A stretch of 21,346 nucleotides of DNA from Ignavibacteria bacterium UBA2373 (GCA_002344005.1 DDTD01000001.1:1-21346), one strand, 5' to 3'. Counted from the first letter of the stretch, positions 7,431 to 15,314 are shown. The notes: generated by a model not told the origin, from the sequence alone. Made by a program: numbers and translations.

Positions 7431-8533
7431 TTTATATCATTCAATAACTCTTTGTATTGTTGAAAAACGTCTTGAGGATGAATATCATCCAATATTGTTG
7501 TGGTAAACAATACTCTGTTTTGTGTGTGATATGGAAGAAATCGTTCAATGCCTACATAGTAAAGAGAAAGGTCAATGACGGGTAATTGTAATGCTGAAGC
7601 AAGATGGACCATGGCTGTATCCGGTGAAATAAGCATAGAACAACATTGCAATAGTGCAGCAGCCTCTGCAAAGTTTGCTGTTGCTGGAGAAGGTATAACT
7701 ATATGAGGTAATTTTGTCGCTAAAAACTCTCTGTCCGCTTGTTTGTCGCCCAAAGCAAATACTAAGGTTGGTTGTTGAATAAGTGATAATAATTCCAACC
7801 AATGTTCTTTATTCCATTCACGTATATGTGAACCAGCGCTGAGATTCACAGCAAGTATGGTTTGTTGAGATTTCAGATTTTGTAAATAAGTAATTGTATC
7901 ATGAATAATTGGTGATATGGGGGCTTCGGGGATATATGGACGCAAATTTTCGGGAGCATAAGAGATTCCCAAAACATCCAATAAAGCACAATTTTTTTCA
8001 ATCGTTGGGGTAATCCATTCTTTTTCGACTAAATAATCATAGTGTTGCTTTTGTTCATCTACATATATACCGACTTTCTTTTTTGCTTTTACCAGATGGC
8101 TCAAGAAGACTTGAGTAAAAGACAGAGTGTCTTTTGGGTTAAATACAATGTCTGCTTGAATTTGTCGAAGAGTGAGTATAGTTTGCCAAAAGTTTTGCTT
8201 TGCATGATATAATGTGATATTGGTATCATCTTTGAAGAATGAATAAGAGCGATTGTTGCTGACAACATAATGAATATGACAATCAGGAAGTTCTTCTCGT
8301 AAACGGCGAATCAGCGGTGTCAATAAAATAGAATCACCGAAACGCTCTTGTCCTAATATAATGATGTTGTTGGGTTTATAATCAATACATTGTGTCTGAG
8401 GTTGAACAGTTGTTGTTTTTGTTTTTCCAAACATAAACAGCATGAGTTGAGCAAGTATTTTTCTTCGTTGAACGGCATCCATAGTGTTGTAGTCGTAAAG
8501 TAATCTTGTTTTATGTATATATTCTGTGAGCAT
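7424..8533 (-). CDS. Glycosyltransferase family 9 (ADP-heptose:LPS heptosyltransferase-like)
   Basis: From the ATG at 8533 the product is 369 residues. A TTG codon at 8545 would add four residues but seems less likely. GT9 hallmarks are IILGQERFGDSILLTPL (about 57-74) in the N-terminal Rossmann domain, LSAGSHIREWNKEHW (231-245) at the start of the second domain, and ISPDTAMVHLASAL (302-315) with D305 and H310 in the nucleotide-sugar site. Such enzymes add heptose or related sugars to LPS core or other surface glycans on the cytoplasmic face of the inner membrane. No other LPS sugar genes are adjacent, so donor and acceptor are unknown. The stop directly abuts the decayed transposase; the C-terminus looks complete for the family. 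Confidence 0.88.
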   Translation of the reverse strand: MLTEYIHKTRLLYDYNTMDAVQRRKILAQLMLFMFGKTKTTTVQPQTQCIDYKPNNIIILGQERFGDSILLTPLIRRLREELPDCHIHYVVSNNRSYSFFKDDTNITLYHAKQNFWQTILTLRQIQADIVFNPKDTLSFTQVFLSHLVKAKKKVGIYVDEQKQHYDYLVEKEWITPTIEKNCALLDVLGISYAPENLRPYIPEAPISPIIHDTITYLQNLKSQQTILAVNLSAGSHIREWNKEHWLELLSLIQQPTLVFALGDKQADREFLATKLPHIVIPSPATANFAEAAALLQCCSMLISPDTAMVHLASALQLPVIDLSLYYVGIERFLPYHTQNRVLFTTTILDDIHPQDVFQQYKELLNDIKK

Positions 8534-8889
8534 AACACAATACAAATTTCAGAGAGTATTTACATGCCAATCTATTGTAAAGACAAGGGGGATACATTGA
8601 TTTATGAAGATGAACAAGTTTTACTCTGTTGTTTTTGCTGATATGAATTGATACATCTTTTCTTCTTTTCTGTCTTGTATGATAGTAAAAATATCTTTTC
8701 ACTAATATTTCTCTCTTATGGGATAGAAGCCAAGCCTTGTTGTTAAAAAATTAGATAGTGTCAATATAAACAGACAGATATATATTGATACAAGAAAAGA
8801 ATATCACTGATTGGCAAGGCAAAATCATTGTGTAGAAATGGCTTTGTAATGACAGTAATAATCTCCATTTGGTTAATAATCTAAAGAGA
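8534..8889. other. Intergenic region, no gene seen
   Basis: An AT-rich spacer between the rhomboid-like gene and the co-oriented GT9 gene. A 25-codon plus-strand frame at 8564-8641 is too short and unsupported to call. I see no terminator or RNA gene here. Confidence 0.5.
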
Positions 8890-9744
8890 TTATTTCTGTA
8901 AATTTTGGGAGTATTGGTCGAGGAAGTGGCGTTCAGACTCCGTAAGTGCATCATACCCTACTTCAATCATTCTATCAAGGATGAGATTTAACTGTTCTTC
9001 ATCTGTAAAGTCTTCTTCTCTAAATTCTGTAAACACTGATGGGGTTTTGGATGATATCGTGCCTGTAATACTAACCGGTTCAAGTTCTTCATCGGGCGGA
9101 GGTGCTATGACAGGTAATGTTGTTGATTGAATAATACTTTGCTTTTTTACGGATGAGCGTTTATTAGACCAACTCAAAGCTATGCCGAGACAACCACCGA
9201 TAATACTTTGTGAGAACTGACGATAGAACAAAAATGATTCGGATGTCAGAAGGTAAGCACCGGAGAATATAAGTCCTATGATTGCTAAAAGTGTAGCAAA
9301 CACGGGAACAGGTATGCGATAACCGACAAACACTTCTGCAATGTGACGCGGAAATAAAGCCACATACATTCCTAAAGTGAAAAATGAAATAAGAGTTGTA
9401 CCATTAAGTGGATTGGGGTCAGAAGGAAGAAATAACATAAAACCCAATGCTTGCAACACTGTCAGCATGGTTAACAAGAGAGGAAACTTGAAGCGAGGAA
9501 ATACGGTTTCAACCTTGTCCCCGGCGAAAAACATGACAGACATAAACACAAGCAATTCACCAACAGATTGTCCGGCAAAAGGATAGGTGAATAATCGCCA
9601 AATGTCATAATGATGGAGAACCGCATCGGAACTGAGTTGAAGCAGAGGAACAATGTGAGTGCCTTTGCTAATAATGTCGAGCAAAAACGTCATCCCGACA
9701 ATGAGAAGGAGTTTATGCGAAAACGATATACCGATGGGTTTCAT
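8890..9744 (-). CDS. Rhomboid-fold membrane protein lacking catalytic residues, with C-terminal DUF6576-like helix
   Basis: 284 residues with about six hydrophobic segments in residues 10-192 and a soluble tail. DIWRLFTYPF (47-56) is the typical rhomboid segment after the first helix, and the pattern FMSVMFFAGDKVETVF (67-82) fits the second and third helices. The protease motifs are absent: the HGGxxHxxxNM loop is AGQSVGELLVFM, the GxSG serine motif is NGTTLI (114-119), and the last-helix His is missing in SQSIIGGCLGIAL (178-190). After a Pro/Ser-rich linker the tail (about 250-280, DEEQLNLILDRMIEVGYDAL then TESERHFL) resembles the DUF6576 segment found at the end of many Bacteroidota rhomboids. 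It is therefore probably a pseudoprotease that binds or chaperones membrane proteins; that role is inference. The ATG at 9744 follows AGAGAAT. It is preceded by the nuoE terminator, so it probably has its own promoter. Confidence 0.78.
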   Translation of the reverse strand: MKPIGISFSHKLLLIVGMTFLLDIISKGTHIVPLLQLSSDAVLHHYDIWRLFTYPFAGQSVGELLVFMSVMFFAGDKVETVFPRFKFPLLLTMLTVLQALGFMLFLPSDPNPLNGTTLISFFTLGMYVALFPRHIAEVFVGYRIPVPVFATLLAIIGLIFSGAYLLTSESFLFYRQFSQSIIGGCLGIALSWSNKRSSVKKQSIIQSTTLPVIAPPPDEELEPVSITGTISSKTPSVFTEFREEDFTDEEQLNLILDRMIEVGYDALTESERHFLDQYSQNLQK

Positions 9745-9760
9745 TACTGTTTTATTCTCT

Positions 9761-9800
9761 ATAAAAAATAGGTGATTACGTTAATGACACCGTAATCACC
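9761..9800 (-). terminator. Rho-independent terminator after nuoE
   Basis: A perfect 10-bp stem (9771-9780 GGTGATTACG with 9791-9800 CGTAATCACC) and a 10-base loop is followed on the minus strand by TATTTTTTAT. It lies between the nuoE stop and the start of the rhomboid-like gene, so the two are probably separate transcription units. Confidence 0.85.
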
Positions 9801-9861
9801 CAAAAGTTTCAACATTTGATGATAGCGGAACAGCAATGGCTGTGCCGAAACCATTATCGGA

Positions 9862-10335
9862 TTATGACAAAGAATCTAAAACTTTATCCACTTCTTGGAT
9901 ATCCACTTTTTCATAAAACACTTCATTTACCGCAATCATTGGTGCCCCACCGCAAGCTCCCATACATTCCACTTCTTCGAGAGAGTACTTACCGTCGGGA
10001 GTTCTTTGGTTATGAGAGATGCCGTATTTACCGGACACATGGCGATATATGTCTTCACCGCCGCGCAACATGCACGAAATATTCGTACATACTTGAATAT
10101 GATAATTGCCCATAGGTTTTTTAAAATACATTGTGTAAAAAGTTGCTACTCCTTTTACATGTGCAGTGGGCAAATCAAGCAATTGACCAATGTATCGCAT
10201 AACATCTTCGGACAACCAGCCCCATTTTTTTTGAGCCATCCACAAGACGGGCATGATTGCCGCTTTGGGTTCGGGATACTTTGATTTGTGCAATTCCACC
10301 TGTTGCAATTCTTCAGGAGTAAATGTAATGTCCAT
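9862..10335 (-). CDS. nuoE: NuoE-type 24-kDa [2Fe-2S] subunit (NADH dehydrogenase / HoxE-HndA family)
   Basis: 157 residues from the ATG at 10335, which follows AGGATTTTCCTC. An upstream GTG at 10398 would add 21 unconserved residues and is rejected. The family motifs are KGVATFYTMY (61-70) and the four cluster ligands C83, C88 (CTNISC) and C124, C128 (CMGACGGAP). In complex I this subunit sits with NuoF at the NADH-oxidising tip and carries cluster N1a. Close relatives serve NAD-linked or electron-bifurcating hydrogenases and formate dehydrogenases. No nuoF, nuoG or hydrogenase gene is next to it, which is unusual, and it has its own terminator. Which complex it serves cannot be settled here. 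Confidence 0.92.
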   Translation of the reverse strand: MDITFTPEELQQVELHKSKYPEPKAAIMPVLWMAQKKWGWLSEDVMRYIGQLLDLPTAHVKGVATFYTMYFKKPMGNYHIQVCTNISCMLRGGEDIYRHVSGKYGISHNQRTPDGKYSLEEVECMGACGGAPMIAVNEVFYEKVDIQEVDKVLDSLS

Positions 10336-10413
10336 GAGGAAAATCCTTTGTCGGTAGTAAAAACGATTGTGTGAAAGATACCCACCAAAGGCGAGCACAC
10401 TTTATTTCTATGG

Positions 10414-10421
10414 CAAAAATA
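10414..10421 (-). promoter_or_regulatory. Possible -7 box for nuoE
   Basis: The minus strand reads TATTTTTG, matching TAnnTTTG, about 80 bp upstream of the nuoE ATG. A TTTG lies upstream but 24 bp away, slightly too far for the usual 19-21 bp spacing. Confidence 0.3.
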
Positions 10422-10472
10422 CGAAACACGATTATATAGACTTTCCAAAAAAGAGTATGCAGCGTCCTAAAA

Positions 10473-10504
10473 TTGTCATAATCTCTGCCGACTTGGTAGT
10501 TTTG
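10473..10504 (+). promoter_or_regulatory. Putative promoter of the nadC operon
   Basis: TTG at 10473-10475, a 21-bp spacer and TAGTTTTG at 10497-10504 fit the Bacteroidota pattern TTTG-N19-21-TAnnTTTG. The leader to the nadC ATG would be about 90 bases. Such short boxes occur by chance in AT-rich DNA. Confidence 0.4.
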
Positions 10505-10601
10505 TGTAAATTTTGAGGACAACACTTTGTTGATGAATGAAGACTGCCTCAGATTTGTTGTGAAGAGTTTTTGTTTTCTAATCTTTTACTTTTGCTGACT
10601 T

Positions 10602-11468
10602 ATGGTTCGTGATCTCAATGACGCATCGGTGTTACGGCTTATACAAATAGCTCTTACCGAAGATATTGGAACCGGTGATATTACTGCCGAAAGCATCTTT
10701 GATATTGATGCTATTGCAAGTGCTTCACTTCTTGCCAAAGAGAGTGGCATAATCTGTGGTTTGAAAATTGCCGAACTGACGTTCCGAAATTTTACCATTG
10801 ATATGAACTGGCGAACATTCTGCAATGATGGTGATTATGTGGAAAAAGGAAGTGTTATTGCCCAAATTGAAGCCCCAAGCCGTGTTTTGCTTTCCGGGGA
10901 AAGAACAGCCCTTAATTTTTTACAAAGGATGTCCGGGGTTGCTACCCAAGCCAATAGATATGTTCGTGCTATCGAAGGAACGGGATGCCGAGTATTAGAC
11001 ACACGAAAAACCATTCCGGGTTGGCGTTTGCTTGATAAATATGCCGCGAAAATTGGTGGCGCAACGAATCATCGCTATGGTCTTTACGATATGGTGATGA
11101 TAAAGGATAACCATATCACGGCTGCCGGCAGTATTGAAAAAGCCATTGAGATTGTGATTAAAGAAACTTCGAATTATCCCTTACCCATAGAAGTGGAAAC
11201 TGCCACATTAGGCGATGTTGCGAGGGTATTGCAAGTTGGCGGCATCACGCGAATTATGTTCGATAATTTTAGCGTTGCGAATGTTCGCGAAGCCGTGAAG
11301 ATGGTGGAAGGGCGTTTTGAAACAGAAGCTTCCGGCGGTATCAATCTTCAAACCATTCGGGATTATGCGGAAACAGGAGTGGATTTTGTCTCGGTGGGAG
11401 CTATCACACACTCAGCGCCGGCTCTGGATATTTCGATGAACATTATTGTGTCACGACAATTTTATTAA
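10602..11468 (+). CDS. nadC: Nicotinate-nucleotide diphosphorylase (quinolinate phosphoribosyltransferase)
   Basis: 288 residues, the normal length. The enzyme converts quinolinate and PRPP to nicotinate mononucleotide, CO2 and PPi in de novo NAD synthesis. Diagnostic segments are EDIGTGDIT (20-28), GERTALNFLQRMSG (99-112), DTRKTIPGWR (133-142), GGATNHRYGLYDMVMIKDNH (152-171), EVET (197-200), MFDNF (219-223) and EASGGI (242-247). Probable substrate residues are R101, R135, K136, H157, R158, K168, E197 and D221. The usual DTRKTTPGLR has become DTRKTIPGWR, a mild change. The start ATG has no clear Shine-Dalgarno sequence. It is the first gene of a tight plus-strand cluster; nadA and nadB are not in the window. 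Confidence 0.96.
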   Translation: MVRDLNDASVLRLIQIALTEDIGTGDITAESIFDIDAIASASLLAKESGIICGLKIAELTFRNFTIDMNWRTFCNDGDYVEKGSVIAQIEAPSRVLLSGERTALNFLQRMSGVATQANRYVRAIEGTGCRVLDTRKTIPGWRLLDKYAAKIGGATNHRYGLYDMVMIKDNHITAAGSIEKAIEIVIKETSNYPLPIEVETATLGDVARVLQVGGITRIMFDNFSVANVREAVKMVEGRFETEASGGINLQTIRDYAETGVDFVSVGAITHSAPALDISMNIIVSRQFY

Positions 11469-11474
11469 TAAAAC

Positions 11475-12272
11475 ATGGAACTGTCTGTTGCTCTTATACA
11501 GCAATCACCACTTTGGGCTAATCTGGAGTATAATTGCCAAATCATACAACAAACTATTCACCAAACGGACGCAGATATTCTTGTATTTCCGGAATTGGCG
11601 ACTTCGGGTTATTTTTTTACATCCAAAGAAGATTTGATGCCCCATAGCATTGATGTACATTGTGATATTTGTAAGACATTTCATACAATGGCACGCGAGA
11701 AAAATGCAATTATCGTGATTGGTTTTGCGGAAAGGGACAAAGATACACTCTATAATTCTGCCATGCTTCTTTTTCCGCACGAAGAAAAACCTATCGTCTA
11801 TAGAAAAACCCATTTATTTTACAAAGAATTTTTATGTTTTTCACCGGGAAATACCGGTTTTTTTGTTGTGGAAGATACAGCCAAAGATGTACGAGTGGGA
11901 ACAATGATCTGTTATGATTGGCGGTTTCCTGAAAGTGCTCGGACCCTTGGTTTACGAGGCGCAGATATTATTGTATGTCCGTCTAATTTGGTAACGGATG
12001 TATGGCATATAGCCATGCCGTGCAGAGCTTTAGAAAATAAAGTATATATGGCGGTGGCTAATCGTTATGGCACAGAAAAAGTGGGCGATGAAGAACTTAC
12101 TTTCAAAGGAGAAAGTGCTTTATGGGGTTATAATGGTGCGATAATGGCAAAAGCATTACCTCATGGTGATGCCATTGTATATGGTGGTATTCAACCGCAA
12201 CTTACACGCTCTAAAAGCTTTAATTCTGTCAATGATATTTTCAGAGATCGCCGACCGGAAATGTATGTGTAA
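11475..12272 (+). CDS. Carbon-nitrogen hydrolase (nitrilase superfamily amidase)
   Basis: 265 residues, starting 6 bp after the nadC stop, so almost certainly cotranscribed. The Glu-Lys-Cys triad is E40 in FPELATSGY, K111 in VYRKTHLF and C146 in MICYDWRFPE. The family hydrolyses amide or carbamoyl C-N bonds in small molecules (omega-amidase, N-carbamoylputrescine amidase, beta-ureidopropionase and deaminated-glutathione amidase types). The sequence is of the plain single-domain cytosolic kind, not fused to NAD synthetase. The pairing with nadC suggests, but does not show, a role in amide metabolism linked to NAD or in metabolite repair. The exact substrate is not determinable. Confidence 0.9.
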   Translation: MELSVALIQQSPLWANLEYNCQIIQQTIHQTDADILVFPELATSGYFFTSKEDLMPHSIDVHCDICKTFHTMAREKNAIIVIGFAERDKDTLYNSAMLLFPHEEKPIVYRKTHLFYKEFLCFSPGNTGFFVVEDTAKDVRVGTMICYDWRFPESARTLGLRGADIIVCPSNLVTDVWHIAMPCRALENKVYMAVANRYGTEKVGDEELTFKGESALWGYNGAIMAKALPHGDAIVYGGIQPQLTRSKSFNSVNDIFRDRRPEMYV

Positions 12273-12296
12273 TAAATATATTTTTGTTATAGAGTT

Positions 12297-13565
12297 ATGA
12301 ATAGCCGAGAGAAAATATGCTTACAATGTGGAACAACATATAAGGTATATGATGGCTATGCAGAGTGGTGCGAATTCTGTGATTGGAATTTGAACAGCAA
12401 TGATGAACCCGAGCAATTAGATATGTATGAGAAAATTGTTAGGAAAATAGGCGATAAATACAGTAAAAAACTGTTTGCTACATTAATGGAAACAGATATA
12501 GAAAAATATAAACACAGAAATACTCTTGTTGCAACAACAACAGTTGTGATGTCTTTGTTGGTAGTTCTGGTTTGGTTGTCTTTGGTTGTTAGCTCTGTTT
12601 TGTTGTTGCTTTTGTTCCCGAATATTTTCGCCATCTTGGGTTCTGTGATGTGTTTGCTTCTCGTTATTTATTTACGCCCAAGATTTTCTAAAAAGCCAAA
12701 AGATGTTATTACAAAACAAGAAATGCCTGCATTGTGGGAATTTGTTGAATCATTAAATGAGAAATTAGGAGGAAAGCCCATAGATTATCTTGTTGTCAAT
12801 GCTGATTTCAATGCATCAATGGGATATGTCGGAATACAAAGAAAAAAAGTATTAACATTAGGTTATCCACTTGTTTCTCTTTTGTCTAAACAGGAATTTG
12901 TTGATCTTGTTGGTCACGAACTTGCACATAATGTAAATCAAGACCCGGCTCGTGGTTTTTTACATTATTATGTATTCACAAATGTTTGGGCATGGTATTA
13001 TTTTTTATCACCCAAAGGCATAATGCAAGGTAGTGATGTTAACTATATATTCAAAATAGCTTCTATTCCTTTTTATGTTTTAATGTGGTGCGCTTCCAAA
13101 ACAGCTCTTGGTTTTCTGTTTGTGTACTACTGGATGATACACTATGACTCACAAAAAGCAGAGTATTATGCTGATTATTTGGGAGCTTGTATGGGAGGTA
13201 GCGAGGATTCTGAAAAGTCTTTGTACAAGATAAGTTATGGTCTTTTCTTGCAATATGTTCAACAACAAGCTGTTGTAGCACCGAATGGTAAAACTATTAT
13301 ACAACGATTAAAAGAAATGATAGAAACAATCCCCGAAAAAGAAATTCTACGTTTGCAAAAATTAGCAACAAGGAAATCTTCGCGGGTAGATTCTTCACAT
13401 CCTCCAACGACATATCGTATTGAGTTTGTAAAAAAGTTTGCTCCTAAGGTCGGTTTGTTTCAACTCACTCAGGAACACTTTCACAAAATCTGTGAAGAGT
13501 TGGCACAACAAGAAGAAAAAATAAATATAAAATTGATAGATGAGTATAAATGGTACATTTCATAA
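12297..13565 (+). CDS. M48-family membrane metalloprotease with N-terminal zinc ribbon
   Basis: 422 residues, 24 bp after the amidase gene. C8, C11, C25 and C28 (CLQC...CEFC) form a small zinc-ribbon-like module. Hydrophobic segments at about 78-128 make one or two membrane spans, and further hydrophobic stretches lie near 225-240 and 255-282. The catalytic motif is GHELAHN (H207, E208, H211), with E289 in AEYYADYLG as the likely third zinc ligand, as in HtpX/Ste24-type M48 peptidases. Most M48 proteins of this type take part in membrane-protein quality control. The cytosolic zinc ribbon at the N-terminus is not part of standard HtpX and may bind a partner. The tail (about 385-422) is charged and soluble. 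Confidence 0.88.
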   Translation: MNSREKICLQCGTTYKVYDGYAEWCEFCDWNLNSNDEPEQLDMYEKIVRKIGDKYSKKLFATLMETDIEKYKHRNTLVATTTVVMSLLVVLVWLSLVVSSVLLLLLFPNIFAILGSVMCLLLVIYLRPRFSKKPKDVITKQEMPALWEFVESLNEKLGGKPIDYLVVNADFNASMGYVGIQRKKVLTLGYPLVSLLSKQEFVDLVGHELAHNVNQDPARGFLHYYVFTNVWAWYYFLSPKGIMQGSDVNYIFKIASIPFYVLMWCASKTALGFLFVYYWMIHYDSQKAEYYADYLGACMGGSEDSEKSLYKISYGLFLQYVQQQAVVAPNGKTIIQRLKEMIETIPEKEILRLQKLATRKSSRVDSSHPPTTYRIEFVKKFAPKVGLFQLTQEHFHKICEELAQQEEKINIKLIDEYKWYIS

Positions 13566-13586
13566 GTTCTTTTTTTAATCAACACT

Positions 13587-14351
13587 ATGATAAAAATACA
13601 TAACCTTCATAAAGCATTTGGACAAAAACAAGTATTGAACGGCATAGATTTAACCATCAGCGATGGTGAAACTATTTGTATTATTGGTAAATCGGGGTGC
13701 GGTAAAAGTGTCTTGCTCAAACATGTGGTTGGTCTGCTTGATGGCGATCAAGGTCATGTGGAAGTGGATGGAAAAAATGTCATACATTTCACCAAAGAAG
13801 AATTGTTTTCTTTACGCCGTCGTGTGGGATATGTTTTTCAAGGCGCTGCTTTATTTGATTCACTTACTGTATTTGAAAATGTCATTATCAGCCAATGGGA
13901 ACATGGCGAACGCGATACCATAGCTTTAACACAAGAGGCGCAAAGAGTATTGAGTGCAGTGGGATTATTACCTGCTTCATCGGCAGAAGGTTTTGCAAAA
14001 GAATGGGCAATATTGCGCGATAAAAAACCCTCCGATTTATCAGGTGGAATGCGTAAACGTGTTGGTGTGGCTCGTGCTTTGGTTGGCAGTCCCGATTATG
14101 TGTTTTATGATGAACCCACAACCGGTTTAGATCCCGTTACTTCAGAGCAAATAGATAATTTAATTGCCGAACTTTCCTCTACATTCAATATGACATCCGT
14201 TGTGATTACCCATGATATGTTTTCTGTGTTTAAAATTGCCAATAGAGTCGCCATGCTCGATAAAGGTAAAGTCCGTTTTGAAGGTACTGTGAAAGAATTA
14301 TTAGATTGTAAAGATACTGTTGTCGTCGAATTTTTAGAACGATATGTTTGA
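13587..14351 (+). CDS. mlaF: ABC transporter ATP-binding protein, MlaF-like
   Basis: 254 residues, 21 bp after the M48 gene. Walker A is GKSGCGKS (34-41), the Q-loop VFQGAALFDS (83-92), the signature LSGGMRKRVG (151-160), Walker B VFYDEPTTGLDP (172-183) and the switch His H209. GKSGCGKSVLLKH and SGGMRKRVGVARAL are characteristic of MlaF/YrbF, the ATPase of the phospholipid-trafficking Mla (MCE-type) transporter. The segment before the signature (about 129-148) is longer than in E. coli MlaF. The expected MlaE permease and MlaD MCE protein are not next to it and would have to lie elsewhere. Convergent with the following minus-strand gene, with 49 bp between stops and no clear terminator. Confidence 0.85.
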   Translation: MIKIHNLHKAFGQKQVLNGIDLTISDGETICIIGKSGCGKSVLLKHVVGLLDGDQGHVEVDGKNVIHFTKEELFSLRRRVGYVFQGAALFDSLTVFENVIISQWEHGERDTIALTQEAQRVLSAVGLLPASSAEGFAKEWAILRDKKPSDLSGGMRKRVGVARALVGSPDYVFYDEPTTGLDPVTSEQIDNLIAELSSTFNMTSVVITHDMFSVFKIANRVAMLDKGKVRFEGTVKELLDCKDTVVVEFLERYV

Positions 14352-14400
14352 TATAACACACAGAAATATTGTTTACTCACTGATGTTCTAATCTTTATTG

Positions 14401-15285
14401 TCAATCACAATTTTTTGATTCATCATGAATATGTAGAAAATCTGCAATAGCGTCCGCAACAATATCAGGTTCTTCCTCTTGTGGAAAATGCCCGCAATTT
14501 TCTAATTTTATAGTTGTTGAATTAATAAAACCACTTTGGAATTTTTCTAAGTATTTAGGGATAATAACAGGATCTTTCATTCCCCATATACATAATGTAG
14601 GCTTATTGGCAATACTCTCTTTTTTATTCCACAATTCTTGAAACCAGTCCTGATCATTGAGCAATGATTGTGCAAAAGCCAAAGTGCCATTGCGTTCTGT
14701 TGAGCTTGCAAATGGTTTGGTGTAATGCTTCAAAATATGTTTTGTCGGTTTTTTGTCACCATACACTGTTGGTAAAACAAATCTCGGTGAAAAATTGAGA
14801 TACCTGTATAAAAAAGGCAAAAGTGGATTACGAAGAATTTTGCTGAATTTCTTAAAGTGAGGGTCATCGGCGCTGCTCCAAAGCCACGAATTAAATACGA
14901 CGATGTGTTTTATAAGATGCGGGTGTTTTATGGCAACATTGAGTCCTATAGGTCCGCCAAAATCTTGTACAATAAGTGTAATATCGGTTAATTCTTTTTC
15001 TAGAATAAATTGTTCCAAAGTGTTACTGTGATTTTGTGTGGAATAATCGTAATGCTCCGGTTTATCAGAAAGCCCAAAACCGATATGATCAATGGCAATG
15101 CAACGAAAAGAAGAAGAGAGTTTTTTTATGCATTTTCTGAAATCGAAACTCCACGATGGTGTTCCGTGAACGAATAATAAAATATTGCCCTTCCCTTCAT
15201 CAATATAATGCAGTTTATGACTATTTATTTTTGTAAAGTGTGATGTGAAAGGATATTCTTCTCTGTCAAGCCATGAAACACTCAT
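14401..15285 (-). CDS. Alpha/beta-fold hydrolase, haloalkane dehalogenase-like
   Basis: 294 residues. The oxyanion-hole segment is FVHGTPSWSFDF (38-49), the nucleophile elbow VQDFGGPIG (106-114) with D108, the acid probably D238 (GMKDP) and the base H266 (NCGHFPQE). An Asp nucleophile indicates a haloalkane dehalogenase or epoxide-hydrolase-like enzyme rather than an esterase. The halide-binding Trp normally next to the nucleophile (DW) is Phe here, and the residue after HG is Thr rather than Asn or Glu, so true dehalogenase activity is uncertain. Third gene after the debranching enzyme and the Crp/Fnr regulator on the same strand, 75 bp from the regulator. That gap holds two palindromes and a promoter-like box. 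Confidence 0.85.
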   Translation of the reverse strand: MSVSWLDREEYPFTSHFTKINSHKLHYIDEGKGNILLFVHGTPSWSFDFRKCIKKLSSSFRCIAIDHIGFGLSDKPEHYDYSTQNHSNTLEQFILEKELTDITLIVQDFGGPIGLNVAIKHPHLIKHIVVFNSWLWSSADDPHFKKFSKILRNPLLPFLYRYLNFSPRFVLPTVYGDKKPTKHILKHYTKPFASSTERNGTLAFAQSLLNDQDWFQELWNKKESIANKPTLCIWGMKDPVIIPKYLEKFQSGFINSTTIKLENCGHFPQEEEPDIVADAIADFLHIHDESKNCD

Positions 15286-15300
15286 ATAGCATTGCTTTTA

Positions 15301-15314
15301 TGTGAATAATCACA
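15301..15314. promoter_or_regulatory. Palindrome TGTGA-ATAA-TCACA, possible operator
   Basis: A perfect 5-4-5 inverted repeat centred at 15307.5, 22 bp upstream of the hydrolase start. The half-sites are those of CRP, but the 4-bp spacer is FNR-like. It overlaps the end of the promoter-like box at 15313-15320. Confidence 0.5.

Noticed and set aside
8564..8641. 25-codon plus-strand frame in the GT9/rhomboid spacer
   Set aside because: Too short, no ribosome site and no family resemblance.
8511..8702. 63-codon minus-strand frame upstream of the GT9 gene
   Set aside because: Basic, low-complexity translation overlapping the GT9 start; no recognisable features.
9826..9847. Second hairpin (CGG..CAGC, AATG loop, GCTG..CCG) just past the nuoE stop
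   Set aside because: The stem has mismatches and no U-tract; the perfect hairpin at 9771-9800 is a better terminator.
9816..10284. Plus-strand frames of 99 and 129 codons opposite nuoE
   Set aside because: They are antisense to a clear NuoE with all four cluster cysteines.
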